A stretch of DNA of 64,000 nt, taken from CAYNRE01 sp964399535. Its GTDB lineage: Bacteria > Planctomycetota > Planctomycetia > Pirellulales > CAYNRE01. The stretch lies in contig CAYNRE010000071.1 in assembly GCA_964399535.1 (NCBI GenBank), positions 124,001 through 188,000 on the forward strand, read 5' to 3'. Below the pieces are notes generated by a model that searched no databases, was not told the origin of the DNA, and saw only the letters and a program-made list of their open reading frames with translations. Positions 17,408 to 26,709 of this stretch are shown piece after piece. A program made the translations under genes and the position numbers. How positions within the stretch are numbered: the first letter of the stretch is position 1; each line of letters begins with the position of its first letter.

Positions 17408-20308
17408 ATGAAGCGCAACCCGCCGAATTCGAAGCGTCGCCGAAGCAGCCGCCGAATCCTCCAGAGCCCGTCGCGCGGCCGCTGGCTGGGTGGTGAGGAG
17501 CTTGAGCGCCGCGAGCTGTTAACGGTAACCGTCGAATTCCAGACCACGCTTGGCAACTTTCAGGTCGAACTTTTCGACGACGTGGCTCCGCGGACCGTGG
17601 CCAATTTTCTGAACTATGTGACGAGCGACCGTTTCGACGAAACCTTTTTCCATCGATCGGTTCCCGGCTTCGTGATTCAGGGAGGCGGCTTCTCGCTCAG
17701 CGACAACGGTTTTTCCCAGTCGGTTCAGACCGATGCGCCGGTGCTGAACGAGTTCAATCGATCCAACGTGCGCGGCACGATCGCCATGGCCAAGCTGGGA
17801 GGCAACCCCAACAGCGCCACGAGCCAGTTCTTCTTCAATCTGGGGAACAACGCCAGCAACCTCGACAACCAGAACGGCGGCTTTACCGTGTTCGGCCAGG
17901 TGCTGGGCAACGGCATGCAGATTGTCGACGCCATTGCGGCGGTGCCCACCTTCAACGTGAACAGCCAGATCGGCGGCAGCGCGTTTACCGATACTCCGCT
18001 GCGAAACTACACCAACGGTAACGCGGTAACCGACGCCAATCCGATCTTCGTCACCAATGTGAGTATCGTGGGGAACGCCTCGCCGATCGTCATTCCGTTC
18101 TCGACCACCTCGGTAACGGTGGGCGAAGGACAGTCTCTGCCCGCTCCCACGGTCGTGGCCGAGGAATACAACTCGGGTTCGACACTGACCTACAGCCTCA
18201 TCGATCCGCCGGCCGGCGCGCAAATCGACCCGGAAACCGGCGTAATCAGTTGGTCGCCGACCGCTGGCCAGGCGAATCAAACGTTTCTGCTGAAGGTGCA
18301 GGCGACCAACAGCCAGGGGCTCAGCGACACCGAGTCGTTCTCGGTTCGGGTGAACGATGCCCCCAGCATCGCGCCGATCGATCCGCGGACGGTCAACGAG
18401 GGATCGCCGGTTATATTTCAGCTCACCGGAATCGACACCGACACCCCCGCCAACAGCTTGACCTTCGCCGTCCAGTCGGGGGCGCCCAGCGGTTCGAGTT
18501 TCGACCCCAGCACCCGCACCTTTCAGTGGACACCGACGGAAACCCAAGGGCCGGGCGACTACTCCGTGGTGTTTCTCGTGTCGGACAATACGGGGCTCTC
18601 CAGCACGCAGACCGTGAACATCCGTGTCAACGAGGTGAACCAAGCACCGGTGCTGGCGCCCATTGCCAGCCGCACGCTTAACCGGGGAGAAACCCTGACC
18701 GTCGTGGTGAGCGCTACCGACGCCGACTTGCCGGCCAATAGCCTGACCTACTCGTTCGATGAAGGCAGCCTGCCCGGGGCTGTGTTCGATCCCGGCACCC
18801 GCACCCTCACCTGGACCCCGCAGGGAAGCGCCTTGGGTAATTTCGCGGCCACGGTTCGCGTGGTCGACGGCGCGGGGGGGAGCGATTTCGAAACGTTTGT
18901 GGTCACCGTCACCCGGCCCAACTCGGCCCCCACGCTGGGGTTGATCGCCGACCAGCAAGTGGCCGAGGGAGAACTGCTCACGCTGAACTTGGCCGACTTG
19001 GCCGACGATGCGGATCTGCCCGACGAGATGCTGCGGTTCAGCTTGACCCAGGGCCCCAGCGGCCTGGTGCTGGGCGACGGCGGGGCCCTTTCGTTCCGCC
19101 CCAGCGAGGCCCAGGGGCCGGGCGTGTACCCGGTGACGGTCGCCGTGGCCGATGCCCTGGGGGCCAGCGCCACGCGAAGTTTCAACATCACCGTCTCGGA
19201 AGTTCCGTCGGCGCCCGTGCTCCTGCCCCTCGGCGACCGCACGGCCCAGGCCACGCGCACCTTGACGCTTCAGCCACTGGCCAGCGACGCCGACCTGCCG
19301 GCGCAAGGGCTAACCTACAGCCTGGGCGAGGGCGCGCCCGAGGGGGCGTCGATCAATCCGCAAACCGGTGCGATTACCTGGACCCCCAGCGAGGACCAGG
19401 TCGGCCAGGAATTCACTTTCCAGGTAACGGTGACCGACGGCACCGGCCTTTCGGCCGCGCAGTCGTTCGCGGTGCTGGTGGTCGAGGCCCCCAAATTCGA
19501 TCCGGCGGCGTTGCTGCTCAGCCCGTTTACCTTCTACAACCCCGAGGTGGGCCAGTCGGGCGCGCGTGTCGTTACCGGCCCAGCCTTGGAGCGGATCACC
19601 TACCCCTACATCAACACCACCAACTACGCGCTGGCCAGCGCGACGGTGCTGGTCGAAAGCCCGCTGGTGCCCCAGCAGGCCGGCGCGCCGAATTTCACCA
19701 TCGGCCCCGATACGGGCGTGGCTCACATCGTTCGCCCGGGCGGGCAAGACTATCAGACCACGCCCGACAAGGACGGCAATAAGTCGAAGACCAAGGTGGC
19801 CCCGACCCGGAACCAACAGCAGACCTCGCTCGAAAGCGAGCTCGAAGCCGACAAGCTGGCCGCGCTGTTGGCCACGGAACTGGTTCGAGAAGCGACCCCC
19901 CCGGCGGGCGAGCCGGCCGAAGCGGCCGTGGTGGCTCGCGACGAGGCCTCGACCGCGGTGTTCTCGGCCTGGGAGGAAGCGATCGATTGGGTCGATCGTC
20001 CGCTGGTTCAATTGCCGGCCGGCAGGGTTACCGGACCGACCGAGGGGCTCGTGCCGCCTTCCGTGAAGCCGGCGCCCCTGTCAGCGCCGACGGCGGCGCC
20101 GCTCAAGGGGGCCGCGCAACCCATGGTGTCCGCGGCGGCAACAACTCAGGCCGAAGCTCGTCGCTCGAGTGATCCCGACCAATCGGCCAGTGCGGCCCGT
20201 GCCCTAGGAGCGGCCGCCGCCACGGCGAGCCTGTTTGCTCCGCTGTTGGTTACCCAACTGGAAGAGCGCGATCGCCGCGAGCGTCGCCAGCGTCGTCGCC
20301 GAGCCTAG
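17408..20308 (+). CDS. LEPR-XLL-type surface protein: cyclophilin peptidyl-prolyl isomerase with Ig-like repeats
   Basis: The 966-residue protein opens with a basic, Arg/Ser-rich leader and then LGGEELERRELLTV (28-40), a planctomycete LEPR-XLL-like export motif. A cyclophilin domain follows (about 40-225) with FFHRSVPGFVIQGGGF and GTIAMAKLGGNPNSATSQFF, so the active-site Arg and the Gln/Phe of the pocket are present. Then come about five putative Ig or cadherin-like repeats (about 230-690), each ending in a pattern like FDPGTRTLTWTP. After a low-complexity Ala/Pro region, the C-terminus has a short hydrophobic segment (ATASLFAPLLV) and an Arg-rich tail (RRERRQRRRRA). It is likely a surface protein whose isomerase acts on exported proteins; the target is unknown. 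Confidence 0.88.
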   Translation: MKRNPPNSKRRRSSRRILQSPSRGRWLGGEELERRELLTVTVEFQTTLGNFQVELFDDVAPRTVANFLNYVTSDRFDETFFHRSVPGFVIQGGGFSLSDNGFSQSVQTDAPVLNEFNRSNVRGTIAMAKLGGNPNSATSQFFFNLGNNASNLDNQNGGFTVFGQVLGNGMQIVDAIAAVPTFNVNSQIGGSAFTDTPLRNYTNGNAVTDANPIFVTNVSIVGNASPIVIPFSTTSVTVGEGQSLPAPTVVAEEYNSGSTLTYSLIDPPAGAQIDPETGVISWSPTAGQANQTFLLKVQATNSQGLSDTESFSVRVNDAPSIAPIDPRTVNEGSPVIFQLTGIDTDTPANSLTFAVQSGAPSGSSFDPSTRTFQWTPTETQGPGDYSVVFLVSDNTGLSSTQTVNIRVNEVNQAPVLAPIASRTLNRGETLTVVVSATDADLPANSLTYSFDEGSLPGAVFDPGTRTLTWTPQGSALGNFAATVRVVDGAGGSDFETFVVTVTRPNSAPTLGLIADQQVAEGELLTLNLADLADDADLPDEMLRFSLTQGPSGLVLGDGGALSFRPSEAQGPGVYPVTVAVADALGASATRSFNITVSEVPSAPVLLPLGDRTAQATRTLTLQPLASDADLPAQGLTYSLGEGAPEGASINPQTGAITWTPSEDQVGQEFTFQVTVTDGTGLSAAQSFAVLVVEAPKFDPAALLLSPFTFYNPEVGQSGARVVTGPALERITYPYINTTNYALASATVLVESPLVPQQAGAPNFTIGPDTGVAHIVRPGGQDYQTTPDKDGNKSKTKVAPTRNQQQTSLESELEADKLAALLATELVREATPPAGEPAEAAVVARDEASTAVFSAWEEAIDWVDRPLVQLPAGRVTGPTEGLVPPSVKPAPLSAPTAAPLKGAAQPMVSAAATTQAEARRSSDPDQSASAARALGAAAATASLFAPLLVTQLEERDRRERRQRRRRA

Positions 20309-20481
20309 CGACGGGCCGCACGCTTCAAGGGCCGAACTGCCTGCGGACTGCCGACCGCGGCGTGCACGCCGTGTGCGGGTGAGAGGGGAACCACGAGGCA
20401 AGTCGAACGGCGCGCGTCGAGCCTCGCAGCGCGAGTTGAACCTTGCTGTCGCCGGCCCCCAATGCTGGTCCGGGTTGGGCG

Positions 20482-23400
20482 CTACCGGCTAGCCTGCTGG
20501 TCGGCTTCGTCGGGCAAGGGGAACTGGGCCACCAACGCCCCATCGGCCGGGTTCCACAAGCGCAGCACGCCATCGTCGCCGCCGGCGGCCACCAGCCGTC
20601 CGTCGGCCGTGACCGCCAGGCCGAACAGAAACGCCTGTTCGGCGGCCAGCGATTTCAGCGTTTTGCCGTCGCCCGTGTTGTGGCGTCGCACGACGGCGTC
20701 GCCGCTCGAGGTGAGCGTTTCAGCCGTCTGGCCCACGAAGGCTACGCCGGTTACTTCTTTGTTGAAGCCGGCAATGGTGCGTTGTTGCTCGCCGGTGTCG
20801 AAGTTCCAGATTTTGATCACCTTGTCGGCCCCGCAACTGGCCAACAGGCTGCCATCGAACTTCCAGCGAACGCCCAGGACATGGTGCGTGTGCCCTTCGA
20901 GCGAACGCACCCGCTGGCTGGTCGCGGTGGAAAACACTTTCACAAATTTATCGGCCGCCGAGGTGGCCAGGTACCGGCCATCGGGCGAGTAATCCAGCCC
21001 GAACACGGTGTCGCTGTGGGCGTCGGTCAGCTCGCCGAGCAGGGTGCCATCGGCCACGCGCCAGAACTTAACCTCGCCCGAGCGCGAGGGCTCGCCCCCG
21101 CCGGTGGCCAGGGTTTGGCCGTCGGGGCTGAAGGCCAGGGCCAGCACGCGGTCGACCAGCGGCGATTTGGCCGTGGCATCGGGCCCGCCCCCTGCGGCCC
21201 CGAGCCGGCCCACCAGCTTCCAGTCGGTCTCAGTGGTCCAGCGTTTGAGTTGCCGGTCGGGGCCGATCGTGATCACTTCCCCCGAGGGCAAGCTCCGACT
21301 GGCCCACAGGCCGCCCTCGTGCGCCGCCCACGACTGGGCACTCAGCAGCGGATCGAGCCGCACCTGTTGAACGCGCCCTTGGGCATCGGCCACGAGCAGT
21401 TCGCCGCCCGGCTGAAAGGCCAGTTGCACGATGGCCGCCTGGGTGGCGGCCGCGGCGGCCTGGGCCTCGGCGGCAGCGGTTTGACGAACCTGTTGGTTGG
21501 CGGTTTCCTCGCTTAAGTGGGTTTCGGCCCGGGCGAGCAATTCTTCGGCCACGGCCTGGCCGGCCTGAGCCGCGGCGAGCGCCTTTTCGGCGGCGGCGCG
21601 CTTGTCTTCAGCCGCCTTGGCGGCGGTGGCGGCGTCGGTCGCCGCTTTTTCCGCGGTCGTCTTGGCCTCGTTGGCGGCGGCTAGCTGGGCGTTGGCCTGG
21701 TCCAAGGCCTGGCCGGCCGCGGTCGCCGCGGTCCCGAGATCGGGAAGGGCAGCCTGCTGGGCCGCCAACTGGCCCTCGCTGGCCGTGAGCGCCGTGCGAG
21801 CGCCTTCGACCGCCGCCGCCGCCTGGGAAACGGCCTGCTTGGCCGCTTCGAGGGCCATGGCCAGCGCCGCGTCTTGCGATTGCGCGGCCAGCGCCGTTTC
21901 CGCTGCCGTGGCCGAAGCTTGGGCCGCGGTTACCGCCGCCGTCAGGGCTTCCAAAGTACTCTTGGCGGCCGTCACCAGGCTGCTGGTCGCGGCGACCGCC
22001 GCGGTGACTTCCGCCGCGCGGGTATCGGCCTGTTGCTTGGTGAGTGCCGCCGCCTGTTGGGCCGCGGTGGCGCTGGCCGCCGCCTGCTCGGCGGCTACCT
22101 TGGCCGCCTCGGCATTGGTGCTGGCGAGCGTTGCTTGTTGGGCCTCGGTGGCGGCCGTGGCCAACTCGCCGGTTTGCTTTTCGACGGCGGCGATTTTGGC
22201 GGCCTTCTCGCTTTTGGCGGCCTCGACCGCCGCCTGGGCCGCAGTGACCCGGGCCTCGGCCACGGCCTGAAGCGCCCGTTGTTCGGTCGCGCGGGCCGCG
22301 GTGGCCAGTTCGCCAATCAACTCGCCGAGTTGGTCTCCGTCGGCCACGTTCCAAAGCCGCACCAGCCCGGCCGCTCCGCCGGCTGCCAGCCGGGCTCCGT
22401 CGGGGCTGAGCACCAGAGCCCCCACGGCCGAGCCTAGCTCCCAATGCCGGGTTTCAGCCGATCCGTCGAGCGGCCAAATCCGCACCAGCCCGTCGGCCAG
22501 GCCGGCGATTAACTGGGTGCCATCCGGGGTCCAGGCCAGGCTGGTCACCGCCGGCCCCTGGCTTCCCAACGGCCGCAAATCCAAGAGCGGCCAGAGCACC
22601 AGGGCGCGATCGGCGCAGCCCACCGCCAGCCGAGTGCCGTCGGGGCTGGTCGCCAAACACTGGGCCGGCGAGGGCAATTGAACCGTTCCAACCAGGGCGC
22701 CGTCGGTGCTGCGCCAAACCCTTAGGGTGTTATCCGCCCCGCCGCTGAATAGCCGCTGTCCGTCGGCCGAGAAACAAAGCGCCGAGATGGCAGCCGGGTG
22801 CCCTGCGAGCGCCGGGCCGGCCTGGCCCGTGGCGGCGTTCCAAATCTGCAGCTTTCCCTCAGCCGTTGCCGTGGCGGCCCATTGGCCGTCGGCGCTGAGG
22901 GTTGCGAGGGTCCAAGCGGTATCACCCAGTGGCCAGGTTGCCTGCGCGGCCGGATGGGGCCGTGCCCACAGCTTCACTTCGCGGTAGCCACCCGAGGCCA
23001 ACAGGTTTCCATCGGGGCTGAAGGCCAGAGACTGGACCAGGTCTAAATGGGCGACCCCCGGCCGCTCGTACAGGCCGGCCGACTGCAGATCGGGATCGGT
23101 CAGCCGGCCGATCAACTTCGCACCCGGCGTATCGTACAAAAAGATCTGGTTCGCCCGGCTGCACGCCGCCACTAGCCCGTCTCGCGAAAGCGCGGTGGCC
23201 AGCACCGGGTGAACCCCCGGAGGCAGCGGTTGCCAGGCCAGGGTGGAATCGGCCTGCGGCGGTTCGGAGCTTCCCTGCGCACCTTGATCGATCCAACGCT
23301 TTAGCAGCCCCAACTCTTCGCTGGTCAGGCGTTTGGCTCCCACCGAGTTCTCCTCGGGGGGCATGTGCGGCTCGCTTTCCAGCGCGGCCACGGCCAAGAG

Positions 23401-23769
23401 CATGCTCTGGGCCCCGTTGCCGGGCACGATCGCCGGGCCGCTGGCGCCACCTTGCTGCATGCCCGAAGGGTTTTCGAGCACCAGGTCGCTCTCGGCCTTG
23501 GTCGTGTTGTGACAAGCCAGACAGTTGCGCTCCAAGATGGGCCGCACCTGGGCGGCATAGTCGACCGGCTCAGTTCCGCTCGGCTCGACGATCGGGGTGG
23601 GGTCGGCCAAGGCCGCAGCGTTCAACACGGCCCAGGCCCCCAGCGCAAACAGGGCCGTCGCCCGGCGCGAGCCATTGGTTCGGCTGAAATTGAAGCGGCA
23701 AGCTGCCCCGGCGCGCCACGGCAGGTTGCAGGTGGTGAGCGCCCAACAACGACGGATTATCTGCTTCAC
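20482..23769 (-). CDS. Planctomycete cytochrome c (PSCyt1) and WD40 repeat protein with alanine-rich coiled coil
   Basis: The 1095-residue protein has a hydrophobic export segment at about 38-55, unusually far from the GTG start. A PSCyt1 haem module follows, with CLACH at 83-87 and the family spacing to EPHMPPEEN. A WD40 propeller comes next (repeats such as LAFSPDGNLLASGG). Then comes a long Ala/Glu/Gln/Lys-rich coiled coil of about 300 residues, and more WD40 repeats to the C-terminus. Its GTGA start overlaps the stop of the preceding PPC-domain gene by four bases, so the two are translationally coupled and probably form one envelope assembly. WD40 with PSCyt1 is common in planctomycetes; the biochemical role is unknown. 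Confidence 0.88.
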   Translation of the reverse strand: MKQIIRRCWALTTCNLPWRAGAACRFNFSRTNGSRRATALFALGAWAVLNAAALADPTPIVEPSGTEPVDYAAQVRPILERNCLACHNTTKAESDLVLENPSGMQQGGASGPAIVPGNGAQSMLLAVAALESEPHMPPEENSVGAKRLTSEELGLLKRWIDQGAQGSSEPPQADSTLAWQPLPPGVHPVLATALSRDGLVAACSRANQIFLYDTPGAKLIGRLTDPDLQSAGLYERPGVAHLDLVQSLAFSPDGNLLASGGYREVKLWARPHPAAQATWPLGDTAWTLATLSADGQWAATATAEGKLQIWNAATGQAGPALAGHPAAISALCFSADGQRLFSGGADNTLRVWRSTDGALVGTVQLPSPAQCLATSPDGTRLAVGCADRALVLWPLLDLRPLGSQGPAVTSLAWTPDGTQLIAGLADGLVRIWPLDGSAETRHWELGSAVGALVLSPDGARLAAGGAAGLVRLWNVADGDQLGELIGELATAARATEQRALQAVAEARVTAAQAAVEAAKSEKAAKIAAVEKQTGELATAATEAQQATLASTNAEAAKVAAEQAAASATAAQQAAALTKQQADTRAAEVTAAVAATSSLVTAAKSTLEALTAAVTAAQASATAAETALAAQSQDAALAMALEAAKQAVSQAAAAVEGARTALTASEGQLAAQQAALPDLGTAATAAGQALDQANAQLAAANEAKTTAEKAATDAATAAKAAEDKRAAAEKALAAAQAGQAVAEELLARAETHLSEETANQQVRQTAAAEAQAAAAATQAAIVQLAFQPGGELLVADAQGRVQQVRLDPLLSAQSWAAHEGGLWASRSLPSGEVITIGPDRQLKRWTTETDWKLVGRLGAAGGGPDATAKSPLVDRVLALAFSPDGQTLATGGGEPSRSGEVKFWRVADGTLLGELTDAHSDTVFGLDYSPDGRYLATSAADKFVKVFSTATSQRVRSLEGHTHHVLGVRWKFDGSLLASCGADKVIKIWNFDTGEQQRTIAGFNKEVTGVAFVGQTAETLTSSGDAVVRRHNTGDGKTLKSLAAEQAFLFGLAVTADGRLVAAGGDDGVLRLWNPADGALVAQFPLPDEADQQASR

Positions 23770-26324
23770 GGCTGCACCTGTACGGTGATCGGTTGGTGGA
23801 TTTCCAACGGCTTCCCTCCATGTTCGCAGCGTGCCCAGACGACCACGAACCCATGTTTTCCCTCCGTGGCGTCGGCGGCGGCCGCCAGCGAAAGGGTGGC
23901 GGTGGTCTGATCGCCGGCCACGGCCGTTTCGGCGGCCGAGAGCCCCGCGACTCCCGCCGGGGGGCGCACCGCCAGGGTGACCGGGCCCTCGAAGCCGTTT
24001 CGGCGGGTCAGCGTCACCGCCAGCTCGATCGCGGCCCCTCGTTTCACCACCCCCTCGCCCGGCACCGCGACCGCCAGCACCAGAGGGCCAGGCTCGACCC
24101 GCAGGGCCACCGGTAGCGAAAAGTCGAGCACGTTGATGTTCTGCTTGTCGCTGCCGTCGGGTTTCTTGGTGAATGGCACCTGGGTGGTCGTCTGGGCGAA
24201 CACGCTGAAATTACCCACCGCGGCGTCGGGCGCGGCGAACAGCCGCAGCACCCCCTCGGTTTGATCGGCGGCCAGGGTCACCGGGTCGCCAGTGACTTTG
24301 TCGGGCAAATCGACCGCGGCAATGGCCAGTGCCCCGGCGAAATCTCCCCGCCGAACCGCCTTGAGCGGCAGTTCGATGACCTGGCTTTGCGGCACCACCA
24401 GTTCACTCACCCCGACATCGAGCGAGTAGGGGGCCACTTGGGCCACCGAGGCTGCAAGCGAGCGGGTCAGGCGCGCCGGGGGAGGCACCTGGGCATTGCC
24501 TGGCCAGACTACGGTGCCCCCGCGAACCACGCGCTCCTGCGCTTGGTCTGCCGCGCCGGCGCGGGCCACCAGGCGGAAACTGCCGGCCCAGGCCCCCTGT
24601 TGCTCCGGCGCGCCCAAAACCACGTGGCCGATCGTGCGGCCGGCCGGTATGACCACGGGCGGACAAACGAGCCCCTCGGGCAGCCCCTCGGCCGAAACCC
24701 GGATTTCGCCCGCGAAGCCGTCGCGCCGCAGGGCGACCAACGTCAGTTTGTCGGTTCCGCCGGCGCGGATCAGCGTGGTCCAGGGGTTGGCGTTGTTGGT
24801 CGGATCGAGCGGGTATTCGGGCAGGGCGATCACGCGGAAGTCGGGTTGCGGCGGCCGAACCACCAGGCGGTAAAGCCGTCGCGGGTCGCCGCGCGATTCG
24901 CCGAACAAATCGCGCAGCACCAGCCGGTAGGTGCCCCCCTCTTTGCTCTCCAGGGGATAGGCCATGTCGTCGGTCGAGGTGTCGAAGCTCGGTGGCCCCG
25001 CCGAGCCGGTCGGATCGATGCCCAACTCGGCGACATTCTTGACCGACTCTTCGCCGGCTTCGTTCTTGGTCACCTGTTGCACGACCAGGTAAGGATTCAC
25101 CGCGCGGTTCAGGCGATTGGCGAACACCTCGATCCAGGTGACTGAACCCGGCGCGACCTGCAATTGGTAGTGGTCGTGATCGCCCGGATGCTCAAACTGT
25201 CCCCACACTTCGCCGGGAATGGTCAGCGGCTGAGCTTGGTCGGGGGCGTCGTTGGGTTCCGCCTCAACCGCGGGGGGCACGTCGGAATACAGCAGCGGCA
25301 GGGGATGGGTTGGCCCACGGTCGGTCGCCAGGCGGTAACCGAATCCATCGAAGCCCGCGCTGGCCGGCCGGACCGGCAAGGCCCAATCCAATTCGGTTCG
25401 CCGCTCCGGCTGTCCGGGAAACTCGACCGTCACGGTCACCTGGTCGAGCGGTTGCCCAGCCAAGCGCACATCGTCGGTTGGGCTGCCGCCGGGCAAATTC
25501 CGCCCCCAAAGCGCAATGGGGGCCGACGATCCGGCGACACCGGAACCGGGCAGGGCCCATTCCACCTGAGGCAGCGGGCCCAGGTGGAGCCGGTAAAAAT
25601 GCTCGCTGCCGCCGGCAAACTGCTGGTCGCTCAGCTTCACCAGGTAGTCGCCCGACTCGGCGGCGACGACATCGAAGCCCGCGTCGAGCCGGTGCGTGTC
25701 GCGGGCCACCACGACGCGGTGCCCCGAGGGATCGTAGAGCTCGATTCGGGCGTCGAGCCGAGAGTCGATCCGCTCGGCCCAGGTGTCGCCCACCAGCCGC
25801 TGGCCGGCTTCGACCGAGATGCGAAACCAATCGACGTCGAGGGCGCCGTCGAGCCGCCCGTTGACGGTGCTGCCCGGCGCCACCACGGTGGCCTGGGCCA
25901 GAGCGTTGTTCGGCTCGGTTTCGACAATCTCCGGAATCGAACCGACCATGAACAACCGGGGATTGGAAATGCCGTAGCTGCCCACGGCCCGCACCTCGTA
26001 CAGCCCGGGAAGCACCTCCGGCGCCACGGTGACCAGGAACTGGTTGGCCACGGGCTGCGGCTCGGCCTGCCCCTCTACGGCCTGAGTTTTCTGAACCGCG
26101 GAGATTCCCGGCTCGGAGAAGACGAGCCGATCGACCCCTTCCAAATCGGCTCCCGAGAGCAGCGTTAGCTCGACCTGGCTGCCACTCTGGGCACCGGCAG
26201 GGAACACGCTGTAGAGCCGCGTGGCCGGAAGCTGGGCGTGCAGCGCAAGGGGGTTAGCGGGCACCATGCAGCCGGCCAAGCAGGCCGCCAGCCAACCACG
26301 AACACGAAAACCGGCAATTCGCAT
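23766..26324 (-). CDS. Secreted protein with bacterial pre-peptidase C-terminal (PPC) domains
   Basis: The 852-residue protein starts MRIAGFRVRGWLAACLAGC, a clear signal peptide ending near LALHAQ. The first part reads LYSVFPAGAQSGSQVELTL, a typical opening of planctomycete PPC proteins. A PPC beta-sandwich lies around DVDWFRISVEAGQRL, and a second similar block around DHDHYQLQVAPGS. The rest is beta-rich, with no catalytic motif I can see. The ATG at 26324 is preferred over an upstream GTG at 26363, which would add 13 residues before the signal. The stop overlaps the start of the PSCyt1-WD40 gene, so it is the first gene of a coupled pair. It probably acts as a binding or scaffold partner for that cytochrome. 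Confidence 0.85.
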   Translation of the reverse strand: MRIAGFRVRGWLAACLAGCMVPANPLALHAQLPATRLYSVFPAGAQSGSQVELTLLSGADLEGVDRLVFSEPGISAVQKTQAVEGQAEPQPVANQFLVTVAPEVLPGLYEVRAVGSYGISNPRLFMVGSIPEIVETEPNNALAQATVVAPGSTVNGRLDGALDVDWFRISVEAGQRLVGDTWAERIDSRLDARIELYDPSGHRVVVARDTHRLDAGFDVVAAESGDYLVKLSDQQFAGGSEHFYRLHLGPLPQVEWALPGSGVAGSSAPIALWGRNLPGGSPTDDVRLAGQPLDQVTVTVEFPGQPERRTELDWALPVRPASAGFDGFGYRLATDRGPTHPLPLLYSDVPPAVEAEPNDAPDQAQPLTIPGEVWGQFEHPGDHDHYQLQVAPGSVTWIEVFANRLNRAVNPYLVVQQVTKNEAGEESVKNVAELGIDPTGSAGPPSFDTSTDDMAYPLESKEGGTYRLVLRDLFGESRGDPRRLYRLVVRPPQPDFRVIALPEYPLDPTNNANPWTTLIRAGGTDKLTLVALRRDGFAGEIRVSAEGLPEGLVCPPVVIPAGRTIGHVVLGAPEQQGAWAGSFRLVARAGAADQAQERVVRGGTVVWPGNAQVPPPARLTRSLAASVAQVAPYSLDVGVSELVVPQSQVIELPLKAVRRGDFAGALAIAAVDLPDKVTGDPVTLAADQTEGVLRLFAAPDAAVGNFSVFAQTTTQVPFTKKPDGSDKQNINVLDFSLPVALRVEPGPLVLAVAVPGEGVVKRGAAIELAVTLTRRNGFEGPVTLAVRPPAGVAGLSAAETAVAGDQTTATLSLAAAADATEGKHGFVVVWARCEHGGKPLEIHQPITVQVQP

Positions 26325-26709
26325 CGGAAGGTTCGCCTTCGACACGGGGTGGGTTACAAGCACGGAGACTGGCGGGCGCGAATTCGAGGTCGGTCGATTG
26401 GCGCGGGGGGTGCCGATCGTTTACGGCGGTTGGGCCGCCCGGGTGGCGGCGGGGGCTATGATCGCTCGGCTTGGTGGTCATGCGGCCCGCGAGCGGTTTC
26501 GTTCTGCCGCTACGTGGCGCGAATGCTTTCTATCGGGGGGATCGATCTGGTTGGCTCGAACAGCGCACCAGTTTAGTTGCCCCTGGGCTCGATTTCCCGC
26601 CGAATCTGCCCCCGACCGGTCGGTGGCCCCCCGAGCCTTGGCCCGACCCGGACGGGTCGGGTGACCTTGGGTTGGGCCGTCGAAACTGCGAACTTCGGCA
26701 AACCGCTAA
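26325..26709. other. Intergenic region with one strong inverted repeat
   Basis: This 385-base gap lies between two minus-strand genes. Apart from the hairpin at 26642-26661 I see no gene or RNA. The promoter of the PPC/WD40 pair should be here, but no convincing boxes stand out. Confidence 0.5.
26642..26661 (-). terminator. Perfect 9-bp inverted repeat downstream of the DUF1549 gene, possible terminator or mRNA-end hairpin
   Basis: CCCGACCCG (26642-26650) and its exact complement CGGGTCGGG (26653-26661) are two bases apart. It lies about 50 bases past the stop of the minus-strand DUF1549/DUF1553 gene. No T-run follows, so it could stabilise the 3' end or bind a protein rather than terminate on its own. 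Confidence 0.4.

Noticed and set aside
17519..19306. 595-residue minus-strand frame opposite the cyclophilin gene
   Set aside because: Shadow of the repeat-rich coding strand, with no recognisable domain.
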